A DNA stretch of 48,851 nucleotides from Flavobacteriaceae bacterium (lineage in GTDB: Bacteria; Bacteroidota; Bacteroidia; Flavobacteriales; Flavobacteriaceae). Below are positions 1 to 8,495 of the stretch, piece after piece. The stretch is taken from assembly GCA_020854235.1 (NCBI GenBank), contig JADZFW010000071.1, positions 1-48,851 on the forward strand, written 5' to 3'. How positions within the stretch are numbered: the first letter of the stretch is position 1; every line of letters starts with the position of its first letter. The notes beneath the pieces are model-generated. The model had not been told where the DNA came from. It ran no database searches and saw only the letters and a program-made list of their open reading frames with translations. A program made the position numbers and the translations under genes.

Positions 1-168
1 TCCATTTCTCAATTAATTCAACCTCAAATAGTACAGAGAAATGTGGCAGGAAGTAATGGCATTTTCAGAGCAACACATGGATTTATTATGGAAAGTGAAT
101 TTGTATGGGGAGCTACTGCTATGATGCTCAGTGAAATCAAGTATCTTTTTAATAATATCGATAAATAA
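1..168 (+). CDS. Nudix hydrolase, CoA pyrophosphatase-like (C-terminal end only)
   Basis: The window opens inside an open frame that reads 55 residues to a TAA at 166-168. The visible tail contains GFIMESEFVWGATAMMLSEI, which resembles the last part of CoA-pyrophosphatase-type Nudix hydrolases, where a V/I-W-G-x-T-A segment precedes the final helix. The Nudix box itself lies outside the window, so the catalytic motif cannot be checked. The gene is followed 149 bp later by a PlsC-like acyltransferase on the same strand, an order I remember from flavobacterial genomes. The family call is an inference from a short tail. Confidence 0.6.
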   Translation, partial: SISQLIQPQIVQRNVAGSNGIFRATHGFIMESEFVWGATAMMLSEIKYLFNNIDK

Positions 169-202
169 TACTTATAGTAATATCAATAATTATTACTTTT
201 CG

Positions 203-210
203 TATATTTG
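203..210 (+). promoter_or_regulatory. Candidate -7 element upstream of the acyltransferase
   Basis: TATATTTG fits the Bacteroidota -7 consensus TAnnTTTG. No TTTG sits at the expected -33 distance, so this is a half match. It would give a leader of about 100 nt before the ATG at 318. Confidence 0.35.
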
Positions 211-317
211 CGTAACCAAAACTGAACCTTTATGAAGTTTGCTTGTATTTTTAATGCAAAAACGAAATGAGGTTCAACTATACCAAACCTTAAACCTTAC
301 TTTTAAATATTAAGGAG

Positions 318-1145
318 ATGAAGTTGATTAAAAGAAATCCATTTGGACATATCTTATTTTTAAAACTGTGGCTCATTAGAATCTTTGGATTAATCTCACA
401 CAGAAGATACAGAGGATTCAATGAATTACAAATTGAAGGATCAGAAATCATTCGAGATTTACCCGATACCAATGTCCTTTTTGTATCCAATCATCAAACG
501 TATTTTGCCGATGTAACCGCCATGTTTCATGTATTTAATGCAGCATTACACGAACGCGTAGATAGTATTAAACATATTAGCTATATATGGAATCCCAAAC
601 TCAACATCTATTTTGTTGCAGCATCAGAAACAATGAAATCCGGGCTTTTACCCAAAATATTTGCCTATGCTGGTTCGGTTTCTATTGATAGAACTTGGAG
701 AGCCAAAGGTCAAGATGTGAATAGACAAGTAAAAATGTCAGATATTAAAAATATTGGAATTGCTTTGGAAGACGGTTGGGTCATCACATTTCCGCAAGGG
801 ACTACAACTCCATTCAAACCCATACGAAGAGGAACGGCACATATCATTAAAACATTCAAACCAATTGTTATTCCGATCGTAATTGATGGATTTAGAAGAT
901 CATTTGACAAAAAAGGATTAATGATAAAAAAAAGAGGAATTTTACAAAGTATGGTTATCAAAAGTCCATTGGAAATTGATTATGAAAATGAATCTGTTGA
1001 AAGTATTATTCATAAAATTGAAATGGCAATTGAACAACATCCTTCTTTTTTAAAGGTTGCGCCAGCTGAAGAAATTCAGGTAGACGTCTATCAAAAAGAA
1101 GAAGATGAGTTGAACAGCCAAAGAAATTTCTGGAAAAATTACTAA
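318..1145 (+). CDS. PlsC-like lysophospholipid/lyso-lipid acyltransferase, atypical motifs
   Basis: This 275-residue protein has the order of motifs of the PlsC/LPLAT family: an NHQ block at residues 58-60, GSVSIDR at 119-125, and FPQGTT at 158-163 followed by a basic segment. The family transfers an acyl chain from ACP or CoA to a lyso-lipid at the inner membrane. Two details are unusual. The first block reads H-x5-D (H59, D65) rather than the usual H-x4-D, and the third block has Gln where FPEGTR normally has Glu, and lacks the Arg. It may therefore acylate something other than lysophosphatidic acid, for example an amino-acid lipid. The ATG at 318 directly abuts an AAGGAG sequence; a TTG at 324 would be better spaced from it, so the start is uncertain by two codons. 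Confidence 0.8.
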   Translation: MKLIKRNPFGHILFLKLWLIRIFGLISHRRYRGFNELQIEGSEIIRDLPDTNVLFVSNHQTYFADVTAMFHVFNAALHERVDSIKHISYIWNPKLNIYFVAASETMKSGLLPKIFAYAGSVSIDRTWRAKGQDVNRQVKMSDIKNIGIALEDGWVITFPQGTTTPFKPIRRGTAHIIKTFKPIVIPIVIDGFRRSFDKKGLMIKKRGILQSMVIKSPLEIDYENESVESIIHKIEMAIEQHPSFLKVAPAEEIQVDVYQKEEDELNSQRNFWKNY

Positions 1146-1325
1146 GAAAAGTAAATGGTTAATAGTTACTAAATATTGTAGATAATCAGCAATAGAAAGT
1201 TAAAAAGCTTTGGTTTTCAATGATACAATATACTAGTTCAAATCATATTTTAAAACTCATTTCAGTACAATTGAAACATCTAGTTTGTTTAATTGGATTA
1301 TTATAAATCAAAATTCAAAATTAAA

Positions 1326-2264
1326 ATGACTATTTCCCAATTAGAATATGTCCTTTCTGTAGCCAAATATCAAAATTTTACAGAAGCAGCCAAACACAGT
1401 TTTGTTACCCAACCTACGTTGAGTATGCAAATTCAAAAATTGGAAGAAGAATTGGAAATTATCATATTCAATAGAAAAAAGAAACCTATTGAATTGACTG
1501 AAATTGGCAAGAAAATAGTTGAACAAGCCAAATTGATTGTAAGCGAGAGCCATCGCATGACCGATATCGTCGATCAACAAAAAGGATATATCGGTGGTGA
1601 GTTTAGAATTGGAATAATTCCAACCATCATTCCTACGCTTCTTCCCATGTTTCTCAAAATATTTATTAAAAAATATCCCAAGGTAAACCTGATTATCAAT
1701 GAAATGACCACAGATGAGATCATTCGTCAACTCAGTAATGGAAATCTGGATGCCGGAATAGCAGCAACTCCATTAGAGAACGACCATATTAAAGAACGAG
1801 TATTGTATTATGAACCATTTTTAGGATTTATCCCCAAAAACCATCCACTTTTTGAGAAAAAAAAATTGGATGTCAATGATTTGGATATTTCTGAAATATT
1901 ACTTTTGGAAGATGGTCATTGTTTTAAAAACAATATCATCAATCTGTGCAAACCTGCGCAATTTCAGAAAAGCAAACATTTTGAATTGGAAAGTGGTAGT
2001 ATCAGTACATTGATTAAACTTACGAAAGAAAATATGGGTATGACTTTACTACCATACCTAGACACTTTAGATTTACATGAAAAAGATAGAGAATTGGTCA
2101 GAGAATTTCAGTTACCTGTACCAGCAAGAGAAGTGAGTTTAATCTATCACAAATCACAATTGAAAATACAATTGGTCGAAGCTTTAAAAACCGCTATTGA
2201 TTCAGTAGTTAGAGGTGCTATAACTTTCAGTGATGTGAAAATCATTAGCCCTATTCAAAAATAA
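1326..2264 (+). CDS. oxyR: OxyR, hydrogen peroxide-sensing LysR-type regulator
   Basis: A 312-residue LysR-type regulator with an N-terminal winged HTH (TLSMQIQKLEEEL at about 31-43) and a substrate-type effector domain from about residue 91. It carries the OxyR redox pair: GHC at C199 and a second Cys at C208, the same numbering as in Escherichia coli OxyR when the start is ATG 1326. In the family these cysteines form a disulfide on peroxide exposure and switch the tetramer to activation of catalase, peroxidase and Dps genes. I prefer ATG 1326 because MTISQLEYV is the usual N-terminus; an upstream in-frame TTG at 1293 would add 11 atypical residues. No peroxide-defence gene is adjacent. It converges on the next gene with a 1-bp gap. 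Confidence 0.92.
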   Translation: MTISQLEYVLSVAKYQNFTEAAKHSFVTQPTLSMQIQKLEEELEIIIFNRKKKPIELTEIGKKIVEQAKLIVSESHRMTDIVDQQKGYIGGEFRIGIIPTIIPTLLPMFLKIFIKKYPKVNLIINEMTTDEIIRQLSNGNLDAGIAATPLENDHIKERVLYYEPFLGFIPKNHPLFEKKKLDVNDLDISEILLLEDGHCFKNNIINLCKPAQFQKSKHFELESGSISTLIKLTKENMGMTLLPYLDTLDLHEKDRELVREFQLPVPAREVSLIYHKSQLKIQLVEALKTAIDSVVRGAITFSDVKIISPIQK

Positions 2265-2265
2265 T

Positions 2266-2460
2266 CTAGTTGATTATTGTTAGGCAAACCACTAATTCGG
2301 GTTTTTCTTTCGTAAAATTGATAAGCCAAAACCTCAATTCATCTATTTCGTAGGGCAACAGACGATTCAAAGCTTTATGCAATTCACGGGTAAATAATTC
2401 TACACTAAAACTCACTTTTTCCAAAACGGTTTTGGTATATTCAAACATTGCTCGAGCCAT
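2266..2460 (-). CDS. Conserved small hypothetical protein (64 aa)
   Basis: A 64-residue soluble protein beginning MARAMFEYTKTVLEKVSF and containing ALNRLLPYEIDELRFWL. From memory, near-identical short proteins occur in many flavobacteria without assigned function. It has no signal peptide, no membrane segment and no recognisable catalytic motif; it looks mostly helical. It ends 1 bp from the oxyR stop on the opposite strand and is followed upstream by another small minus-strand gene (2547-2810). Clean frame and plausible amino-acid composition support it as a real gene, but no role can be given. Confidence 0.7.
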   Translation of the reverse strand: MARAMFEYTKTVLEKVSFSVELFTRELHKALNRLLPYEIDELRFWLINFTKEKPELVVCLTIIN

Positions 2461-2546
2461 AGGTTGGTTGTGTGGTTAATACATATTGAACGAATCAATA
2501 CGAGCGGTTATTGTTGTGGGGTTTAAAGAATCGTGCTAAAAAAATG

Positions 2547-2810
2547 TTAAAGTTTTGGAAGCTTTTCCAATAATTCAGCAGTAACTTTGTTTAAATCAGT
2601 TTTTATATTTTGAAAATGAACTTTTTTATTCTGAAGATTATCAGCATTAACCCTATCAATCAAATTATCAAAATGAGCAATCGCTTCATCAATAACATCC
2701 TCCGCTTTTTCAGCATTCTCCGGATTGACCAATTGCCACACATAACATTCTTCAATTACTGAAGATAATTCATTATTGATAACTCTTTTTAAATCTCTAA
2801 TTTTTGCCAT
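2547..2810 (-). CDS. Hypothetical helical protein (87 aa)
   Basis: An 87-residue acidic, helix-rich protein (MAKIRDLKRVINNELSSVIE at the start, LLEKLPKL at the end) with no signal peptide, membrane segment or cysteine motif. Its length, charge pattern and clean ATG start suggest a real cytoplasmic protein; I recall similar short proteins in other flavobacteria, with no known function. It reads away from porP, so the 371-bp gap at 2811-3181 holds the promoters of both. Confidence 0.65.
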   Translation of the reverse strand: MAKIRDLKRVINNELSSVIEECYVWQLVNPENAEKAEDVIDEAIAHFDNLIDRVNADNLQNKKVHFQNIKTDLNKVTAELLEKLPKL

Positions 2811-2968
2811 ATATACTTTAATTTTATGCTGTAAAGATACAATTTTTTAAAATGCAGACAATGGATTAAGTAAATTTAAATCAATTCAAATAAAATTAGT
2901 TAATTACGATTTTAAATAAATACTTGTAAATGAATTACAAATACCAAAATTTAAAAGAAATTTGAAAA

Positions 2969-2976
2969 TATATTTG
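2969..2976 (+). promoter_or_regulatory. Candidate -7 element for porP-ompA
   Basis: TATATTTG matches TAnnTTTG; a -33 TTTG at normal distance is not visible. If used, transcription would begin near 2980 and leave a leader of about 200 nt before the porP ATG at 3182, long enough to contain the inverted repeats at 3041-3134. Confidence 0.4.
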
Positions 2977-3040
2977 CACAATTTTTCAAAACAATATGAA
3001 CTTATAGTGTATTTTTAACTTTTTTTATTATTTTTACAAA

Positions 3041-3134
3041 ATGTTTTTGAGTTATATGTAAACCTAATAATAATTGATATAATTGTTTGAAAAATGTCTC
3101 AAAAACATCAACTAAAAATTATTGATTTTTTCAA
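3041..3134 (+). repeat. Overlapping inverted repeats in the porP leader
   Basis: Two inverted repeats interlock in this otherwise gene-free stretch. ATGTTTTTGAG at 3041-3051 is perfectly complementary to CTCAAAAACAT at 3098-3108 (11 bp, 46-nt spacer). TTGAAAAA at 3087-3094 is complementary to TTTTTCAA at 3127-3134 (8 bp). Because the right arm of the first lies inside the loop of the second, the two stems are competing or pseudoknotted. I see no T-run that would make either a terminator. Confidence 0.45.
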
Positions 3135-3181
3135 TATAAATATTTGATAAATAATACTTTAATAATTTTCAACAAATAGAT

Positions 3182-4111
3182 ATGATGAATAAAACTACAT
3201 TTGGCTTTTTATTTTTCGCTTTATTGAGCATGTTCAGTGTTTTTGGACAACAAGACGCACAGTTTACCCATTATATGCACAATATGAACGTAATGAATCC
3301 TGCTTATGCCGGTTCTAGAGGAACTTTGAGTATTGGATTATTAGGCAGAACTCAATGGGTTGGATTTGATGGTGCTCCTCAAACCCTTACCGCTACATTT
3401 CATGCTCCAGTGGGAGAAAGAACAGGGTTAGGTCTTTCATTGGTTGGAGACCAATTGGGACCTGTTAAAGAACAAAACATTTATGCTGATTTTTCGTACA
3501 CCATTCCAACATCAGAGACAACTAAATTGGCTTTTGGTATTAAAGGTGGAGTTACGCTTTTTGATGTAAATGCCGATTGGAATTTACCTGATACAGATCC
3601 TATGTCTGACCCTTCATTTAATCAAGACTTAAGAAAAACAACTCCCAATATAGGAGCTGGATTGTACTTTTATTCTGATAAGTACTACCTTGGTTTCTCA
3701 GTTCCCAATATATTGTCTTCATTGCATTATCAAGACAGTCAAAACGGCGTTCCTCATGCTTCAGATATTATGCATGGATTTTTAACAGCAGGATATGTTT
3801 TTGATTTGACAGAAAATGTAAAATTCAAACCATCCACGATGTTGAAATTGGCTGAAAATTCTCCTCTTTCCATGGATTTATCTGCAAACTTTCTATTCAA
3901 TGAAAAATTTGAGGTAGGTGCCAGCTATAGATTGGATGATTCAATATCCGGTATGTTTTTAATCAATGCGTTAAAAGATTTGAGAATCGGTTATGCTTAT
4001 GATTATACTTTATCCAATATGGGTAAATACAATGATGGATCTCACGAAGTTATTTTACTTTGGGATATCCAATTCTCTGAAACTAATTTCAAATCACCAC
4101 GTTTCTTCTAA
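3182..4111 (+). CDS. porP: PorP/SprF family type IX secretion system outer-membrane protein
   Basis: A 309-residue protein with an N-terminal signal peptide (hydrophobic to about residue 20, then FGQQDAQFTHYM) and the family hallmark NPAYAGSRG near residue 38. The remainder is rich in alternating aromatic/polar strands, as expected for a small outer-membrane beta barrel. PorP/SprF proteins partner with PorK/PorN or with particular large surface proteins for export or attachment by the type IX system. It is followed 17 bp later by an OmpA/PD40 protein, the usual partner; the pair forms an operon ending at the terminator at 5725-5758. No giant SprB-like adhesin gene is adjacent, so the cargo cannot be named. 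Many genomes carry several paralogues, so this need not be the essential PorP. Confidence 0.88.
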   Translation: MMNKTTFGFLFFALLSMFSVFGQQDAQFTHYMHNMNVMNPAYAGSRGTLSIGLLGRTQWVGFDGAPQTLTATFHAPVGERTGLGLSLVGDQLGPVKEQNIYADFSYTIPTSETTKLAFGIKGGVTLFDVNADWNLPDTDPMSDPSFNQDLRKTTPNIGAGLYFYSDKYYLGFSVPNILSSLHYQDSQNGVPHASDIMHGFLTAGYVFDLTENVKFKPSTMLKLAENSPLSMDLSANFLFNEKFEVGASYRLDDSISGMFLINALKDLRIGYAYDYTLSNMGKYNDGSHEVILLWDIQFSETNFKSPRFF

Positions 4112-4128
4112 CCATACATTTTATTACA

Positions 4129-5706
4129 ATGAGAAAAATATTATTTGCAATATTATTATTTATAGGTATTGTTGGTTTTGCACAAAAATCAGGAAAATAT
4201 ACCGTTAAGAACTTGGCAGTAAACACTGAAAATTCTGATTTCGGTGCATCATTTTACAAAAATAAACAAGTTGTTTTTGCCAGCCCAAAAGCTAAAACTT
4301 TTTGGTCTACTATGGTGAAAAGTTATTGGAAACCCAATGGACAACGTTTTTTAAATCTATATTCATCTGATGTCGATGTAGATGGTGAATTAATTAACAA
4401 AGTTGAATTAAATGCTGAGGTGAATTCTAAATATCATGAAGCCAATGTAACTTTTACCAATGATTTCAAAACAGTTTATTTTACAAGAAACAACTATCTT
4501 GAAAAAGTTGGAAAGGATTCAACCGGTATGTCCAATCTAGCTCTATACAAAGCTACTATTGATGAAAGTGGAAATTGGGTAGATGTAGTTGCTTTACCAT
4601 TTAATAATGTAGATTATTCTGTGGGTCATCCGGCATTGTCTCCAGATAACAAAAAGTTGTATTTTTCATCAGATATGCCAGGAGGAAAAGGTGCTACAGA
4701 TATATATGTAGTTGATATAAAAGGTGATAATGTTTATGGAACTCCTGTAAACTTAGCAGCTGTCAATACACCTGCTCAAGATATGTTTCCTTTTGTGAGT
4801 AAAAATAATGTTCTATATTACTCAAGTAACTGTAAAAATAATAATCTTGGAGGTCTTGATATTTTTGCATATAATTTTGAAACGGCTCCAATTCATTTGG
4901 ATAGTCCTTTAAATAGTGCGGAAGATGACTTTTCTTTCATCATGGATTCTGATAAAAAAACAGGATATTTTTCTTCAAATAGAACAGGCGGAAAAGGTGA
5001 TGACGATTTGTATTATTTCACAGAAGTTCAACCTATCGAATTTGAATGTAATCAATATATCGTTGCTAAAGTTGTGAATAGTGAAAACAATCAACCTATT
5101 TCAGGCGCAAAATTGTTTGTATTCCACAATGGTAAATTGGAGACTGAGAAAGTTTTAGATGCTTCAGGTACTTATAAAATAGATACCAAATGTAAAGAAG
5201 ACTTTGCATTTAAAGCCTCTATGGACAATTTCACAGGTGCGGAATCTTCCGTTAAAACAGGTGAGAAAAATGAGTTTACAAACAATATAGAACTTTCTTT
5301 AAATCCAATAAAAAAACCTGAAGTACCCCGTATTTTCTTAGGTCCGGTTAGATTTGACTTTGATAAATATGATATTCGTAAATCAATTGATGCTGATATA
5401 GAATTGGATCGTATTATTGCCATAATGAACCAATATCCAGATATGATCGTTTCTATTGAATCATTTACTGATGCGCGTGGTAATGACAAATACAATTATA
5501 AATTATCTCAAAAGAGAGCCGATATGACCAAGGATTACTTGGTTAAAAAAGGGATAGCTGAAAACAGAATTGTAGGTGTTAAAGGTAGAGCTGAAGAATT
5601 ACCTACAAACAAATGTACCAATGATGTTGAATGTACTGATGAAGAACATCAAGCAAATCGACGTACAGAGTTTGTTATTGTAAACCCTGAATCCTATCAA
5701 AAATAA
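4129..5706 (+). CDS. OmpA-family protein with PD40 repeats and carboxypeptidase-regulatory domain
   Basis: A 525-residue exported protein: signal peptide at 1-18, WD40-like PD40 beta-propeller repeats (LSPDNKKLYFSSD and a second FSSNRTGGKGDDD copy at roughly 165-300), a carboxypeptidase-D-like regulatory/CNA-B fold at about 309-390, and an OmpA peptidoglycan-binding domain from about 406 (VRFDFDKYDIR, then an SFTDARGND motif and NRRTEF at the end). Proteins of this design (PorE/SprE-neighbour type) anchor type IX secretion components to peptidoglycan. It follows porP/sprF by 17 bp. Which of the several OmpA-PD40 paralogues it is cannot be told from the sequence alone. Confidence 0.88.
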   Translation: MRKILFAILLFIGIVGFAQKSGKYTVKNLAVNTENSDFGASFYKNKQVVFASPKAKTFWSTMVKSYWKPNGQRFLNLYSSDVDVDGELINKVELNAEVNSKYHEANVTFTNDFKTVYFTRNNYLEKVGKDSTGMSNLALYKATIDESGNWVDVVALPFNNVDYSVGHPALSPDNKKLYFSSDMPGGKGATDIYVVDIKGDNVYGTPVNLAAVNTPAQDMFPFVSKNNVLYYSSNCKNNNLGGLDIFAYNFETAPIHLDSPLNSAEDDFSFIMDSDKKTGYFSSNRTGGKGDDDLYYFTEVQPIEFECNQYIVAKVVNSENNQPISGAKLFVFHNGKLETEKVLDASGTYKIDTKCKEDFAFKASMDNFTGAESSVKTGEKNEFTNNIELSLNPIKKPEVPRIFLGPVRFDFDKYDIRKSIDADIELDRIIAIMNQYPDMIVSIESFTDARGNDKYNYKLSQKRADMTKDYLVKKGIAENRIVGVKGRAEELPTNKCTNDVECTDEEHQANRRTEFVIVNPESYQK

Positions 5707-5724
5707 GATTTAAGATAAAAATTC

Positions 5725-5758
5725 AAAAAAGCGTTCTGTTACCGGAACGCTTTTTTTT
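5725..5758 (+). terminator. Rho-independent terminator after ompA
   Basis: AGCGTTCTG and CGGAACGCT form a 9-bp stem (one T-G wobble) with a TTAC loop, flanked by A6 and followed by T8. It closes the porP-ompA operon 18 bp after the stop codon. Confidence 0.9.
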
Positions 5759-5773
5759 ATCTCCATATTTGAT

Positions 5774-5781
5774 TATATTTG
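5774..5781 (+). promoter_or_regulatory. Candidate -7 element for anmK
   Basis: TATATTTG, a full TAnnTTTG match, sits just after the ompA terminator and about 100 bp before the anmK ATG. The upstream -33 position falls in the terminator T-run, which has TTTT but not TTTG. Confidence 0.45.
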
Positions 5782-5880
5782 TTGAAACATAATTATTAGT
5801 ATTATGTTGATCAAGCAAAATATTTCCATGTAAAATTTTTACTTTACGCTAATAAGAAATTAAAAAATCAAATTTTAATC

Positions 5881-6933
5881 ATGAAAAATGGTTCCTGGTA
5901 TATAATAGGATTAATGAGTGGTACTTCACTTGACGGTTTAGATATTGCTTATATCAAATTTACAAATTCCGATTATTTTTTTTACGAAATTATTTATGCT
6001 ACTACCCTACCCTATTCAACTAAATGGAAAACCGAACTCAAAAATGCTTATCATGCTTCGGCCGTTGAAATAACCAAATTAAACTCAGATTATGGAAGAT
6101 TTTTAGGCGAAAGTGTTTTAACTTTTATGTCACAGTTTGCCATTGAAAAAGTGGATTTTGTCGCCTCACATGGTCAAACTATTTTTCACAATCCAAATGA
6201 AGGTTATACTTTACAAATTGGAAATGGAGCTACTTTAGCCGCTACATGTCGTCAAAAAGTCATTTGTGACTTTCGTACCCAAGATGTTGCTTTAGGTGGA
6301 CAAGGTGCACCTTTGGTTCCAATAGGTGATCGGATCTTGTTTTCCCAATACGATTATTGTATCAATATTGGTGGTTTTGCTAATATTTCACTTGAACATC
6401 AATCAGAACGCTTGGCTTTTGATATCTGTCCCGCCAATATTGTACTCAATACTTTTGCGGAAAAATTGGGAAAAGCCTACGACGAAAATGGCAATATAGC
6501 TAAAAACGCCTCACTTCATGAAGGTCTATTAGTCCAATTAAATAATATGGACTTTTATCAAAATAGAAAATCTATGGGTTTTGAAATTGTCCAAAATCAA
6601 GTTCTTCCACTGATAGATTCTTTCCATCTTTCTCCAGAAATCATATTGAGAACGTACACCGAACATATTGCGATACAAATTGCCAAACATATTCAAACGA
6701 ATGCCCAAGTACTCATAACCGGTGGAGGAGCCTTAAACCAATTTTTGATGCATCGAATTCACGAATTAGCTCAAGTAAGATTGGTCATTCCTGATCGACA
6801 ACTCATTGATTTCAAAGAGGCTCTTATTTTTGGATTATTAGGATTACTCAGAAATGAAGGGGAAATAAACTGTCTAAAATCTGTTACCGGTGCTTCCCAA
6901 AACCATTCGAGTGGAGTTGTATATAATCCTTAG
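5881..6933 (+). CDS. anmK: Anhydro-N-acetylmuramic acid kinase
   Basis: A 350-residue sugar kinase of the ASKHA fold. The N-terminus GLMSGTSLDGLDIA is the AnmK signature, and the C-terminal half has the nucleotide-site glycine run LITGGGALNQFL. AnmK phosphorylates and opens 1,6-anhydro-N-acetylmuramic acid to MurNAc-6-phosphate, recycling peptidoglycan fragments in the cytoplasm. Length is near the usual 360-370 residues. It has its own candidate promoter after the ompA terminator; nhaB follows 43 bp later with another promoter. The dependent etherase MurQ is not in the window. Confidence 0.93.
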   Translation: MKNGSWYIIGLMSGTSLDGLDIAYIKFTNSDYFFYEIIYATTLPYSTKWKTELKNAYHASAVEITKLNSDYGRFLGESVLTFMSQFAIEKVDFVASHGQTIFHNPNEGYTLQIGNGATLAATCRQKVICDFRTQDVALGGQGAPLVPIGDRILFSQYDYCINIGGFANISLEHQSERLAFDICPANIVLNTFAEKLGKAYDENGNIAKNASLHEGLLVQLNNMDFYQNRKSMGFEIVQNQVLPLIDSFHLSPEIILRTYTEHIAIQIAKHIQTNAQVLITGGGALNQFLMHRIHELAQVRLVIPDRQLIDFKEALIFGLLGLLRNEGEINCLKSVTGASQNHSSGVVYNP

Positions 6934-6948
6934 AAAAACCTATATTTG
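6917..6948 (+). promoter_or_regulatory. Promoter of nhaB
   Basis: TTG at 6917-6919 and TATATTTG at 6941-6948 are separated by 21 nt, close to the Bacteroidota promoter architecture. The upstream box lies in the last codons of anmK. Transcription would begin near 6952, 25 nt before the nhaB ATG. Confidence 0.55.
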
Positions 6949-6976
6949 TCCCTGTATAGATTTTTAAAATTAATAT

Positions 6977-8446
6977 ATGTTTGAGAATTTTTTAGGAAAT
7001 AGTCCCAAATGGTACAAATTGACCATTTTATCTTTTTTGATTTTTAACATTTTTTCATTTTTTGTTTTAGGTCAACAATTTACTTCTTGGTTAATTATTG
7101 GAGAATTTATTTTTACTTTGGCAATGGCTCTCAATTGCTATCCTCTACAAAGTGGTGGACTTATCGCATTGGAAGTTATTGTGTTGGGATTAACGACCCC
7201 ATTTCACGCATATGATGAAGTAAAAAGCAACTTGGAAGTAATCTTGCTGTTGGTTTTCATGGTAGCCGCCATATATTTTATGAAACCTTTACTGATGTTT
7301 ATTTTCAGCAAAGTATTTACCAAAATAAAATCTAAGGTTTTTCTTTCCTTACTTTTTGTGATTTTAGGGGCTTTTCTTTCTGCTTTCTTGGATGCTTTGA
7401 CTGTAACTGCTGTTTTCATCAGTGTTGCAGCCGGTTTTTACAACGTATATCATAAAATTCATTCCGGAGGAAGTGATTTGGATACAGATGGTTATTTTGA
7501 CAGAGATCAACTCAGCGGTGAAACACTTGAAAAATTCAGATCATTTTTACGAAGTTTGGTAATGCATGGTGTAGTTGGTACAGCTTTGGGAGGTGTTATG
7601 ACTTTGGTTGGCGAACCGCAAAACTTATTAATCGGTGAAAAAATGGGATGGGATTTTATTGAATTCTTCAAACAATCGTTTCACGTTACCTTACCGGTTT
7701 TAATTGCCGGTTTATTGACTACTGTACTCTTGGAAAAAACAAAATGGTTTGGATTTGGAGAAACATTACCACCTGTTGTTAGAAAAATAATTGATCAATA
7801 TACATTAAAAGAAGATCAAAATAGAAGTTCGAAAGAAAAATCAGCTTTAGTTATACAAGGTATCGCTGCTGTTTTTTTAATAGTAGGACTAGCTTTACAT
7901 ATTGCTCCTGTAGGACTTATAGGTTTGGCATTGATTATTCTCCAAACCGCTTTCATGGGTATTACAGACGAACATCAATTGGGTCATGCCTTTACAGAAG
8001 CTTTACCCTTTACCGGCTTGATTGTAGTGTTTTTCGTAATTGTTGCCATGATTCATGATCAACATTTATTCAAGCCAATCATCGAAACCGTTTTGGCAAT
8101 GGATATCGACAAACAACCCGCCATGTTTTATTTGGCTAATGGAGCTTTATCAGCCATAAGTGACAATGTATTTGTAGCAACAGTTTATATCAACGAAGTC
8201 AAAGCTGCTTTTGAGGCAGGAGAAATATCTCGCGAACATTTTGAAAAATTGGCCGTGGCAATCAATACCGGAACCAATTTGCCTAGCGTGGCAACACCCA
8301 ATGGTCAAGCAGCTTTTCTATTTCTATTGACCTCCACATTGGCTCCATTAATTAATCTATCCTATATGAAAATGGTTAAAATGGCTTTACCATACACCAT
8401 CGTCCTTACTCTTGTTGGTTTATTGGGAGTTATTTATTTCTTATAA
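6977..8446 (+). CDS. nhaB: Na+/H+ antiporter NhaB
   Basis: A 489-residue polytopic membrane protein that tracks the proteobacterial NhaB sequence closely from end to end (recalled, not aligned): [12 protein letters not shown] at the start, [59 protein letters not shown] and [19 protein letters not shown]. It exchanges external protons for internal sodium across the inner membrane. The family length is about 510, so this is slightly short but complete. It stands directly before exbB with a 49-bp gap that has no terminator, so sodium extrusion and the ExbB/D energy complex may be co-transcribed. Confidence 0.92.
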   Translation: MFENFLGNSPKWYKLTILSFLIFNIFSFFVLGQQFTSWLIIGEFIFTLAMALNCYPLQSGGLIALEVIVLGLTTPFHAYDEVKSNLEVILLLVFMVAAIYFMKPLLMFIFSKVFTKIKSKVFLSLLFVILGAFLSAFLDALTVTAVFISVAAGFYNVYHKIHSGGSDLDTDGYFDRDQLSGETLEKFRSFLRSLVMHGVVGTALGGVMTLVGEPQNLLIGEKMGWDFIEFFKQSFHVTLPVLIAGLLTTVLLEKTKWFGFGETLPPVVRKIIDQYTLKEDQNRSSKEKSALVIQGIAAVFLIVGLALHIAPVGLIGLALIILQTAFMGITDEHQLGHAFTEALPFTGLIVVFFVIVAMIHDQHLFKPIIETVLAMDIDKQPAMFYLANGALSAISDNVFVATVYINEVKAAFEAGEISREHFEKLAVAINTGTNLPSVATPNGQAAFLFLLTSTLAPLINLSYMKMVKMALPYTIVLTLVGLLGVIYFL

Positions 8447-8495
8447 TATTTCTAACAAAGTAACGTTATACCTTAATCAGTTTAAAAATATAAAT

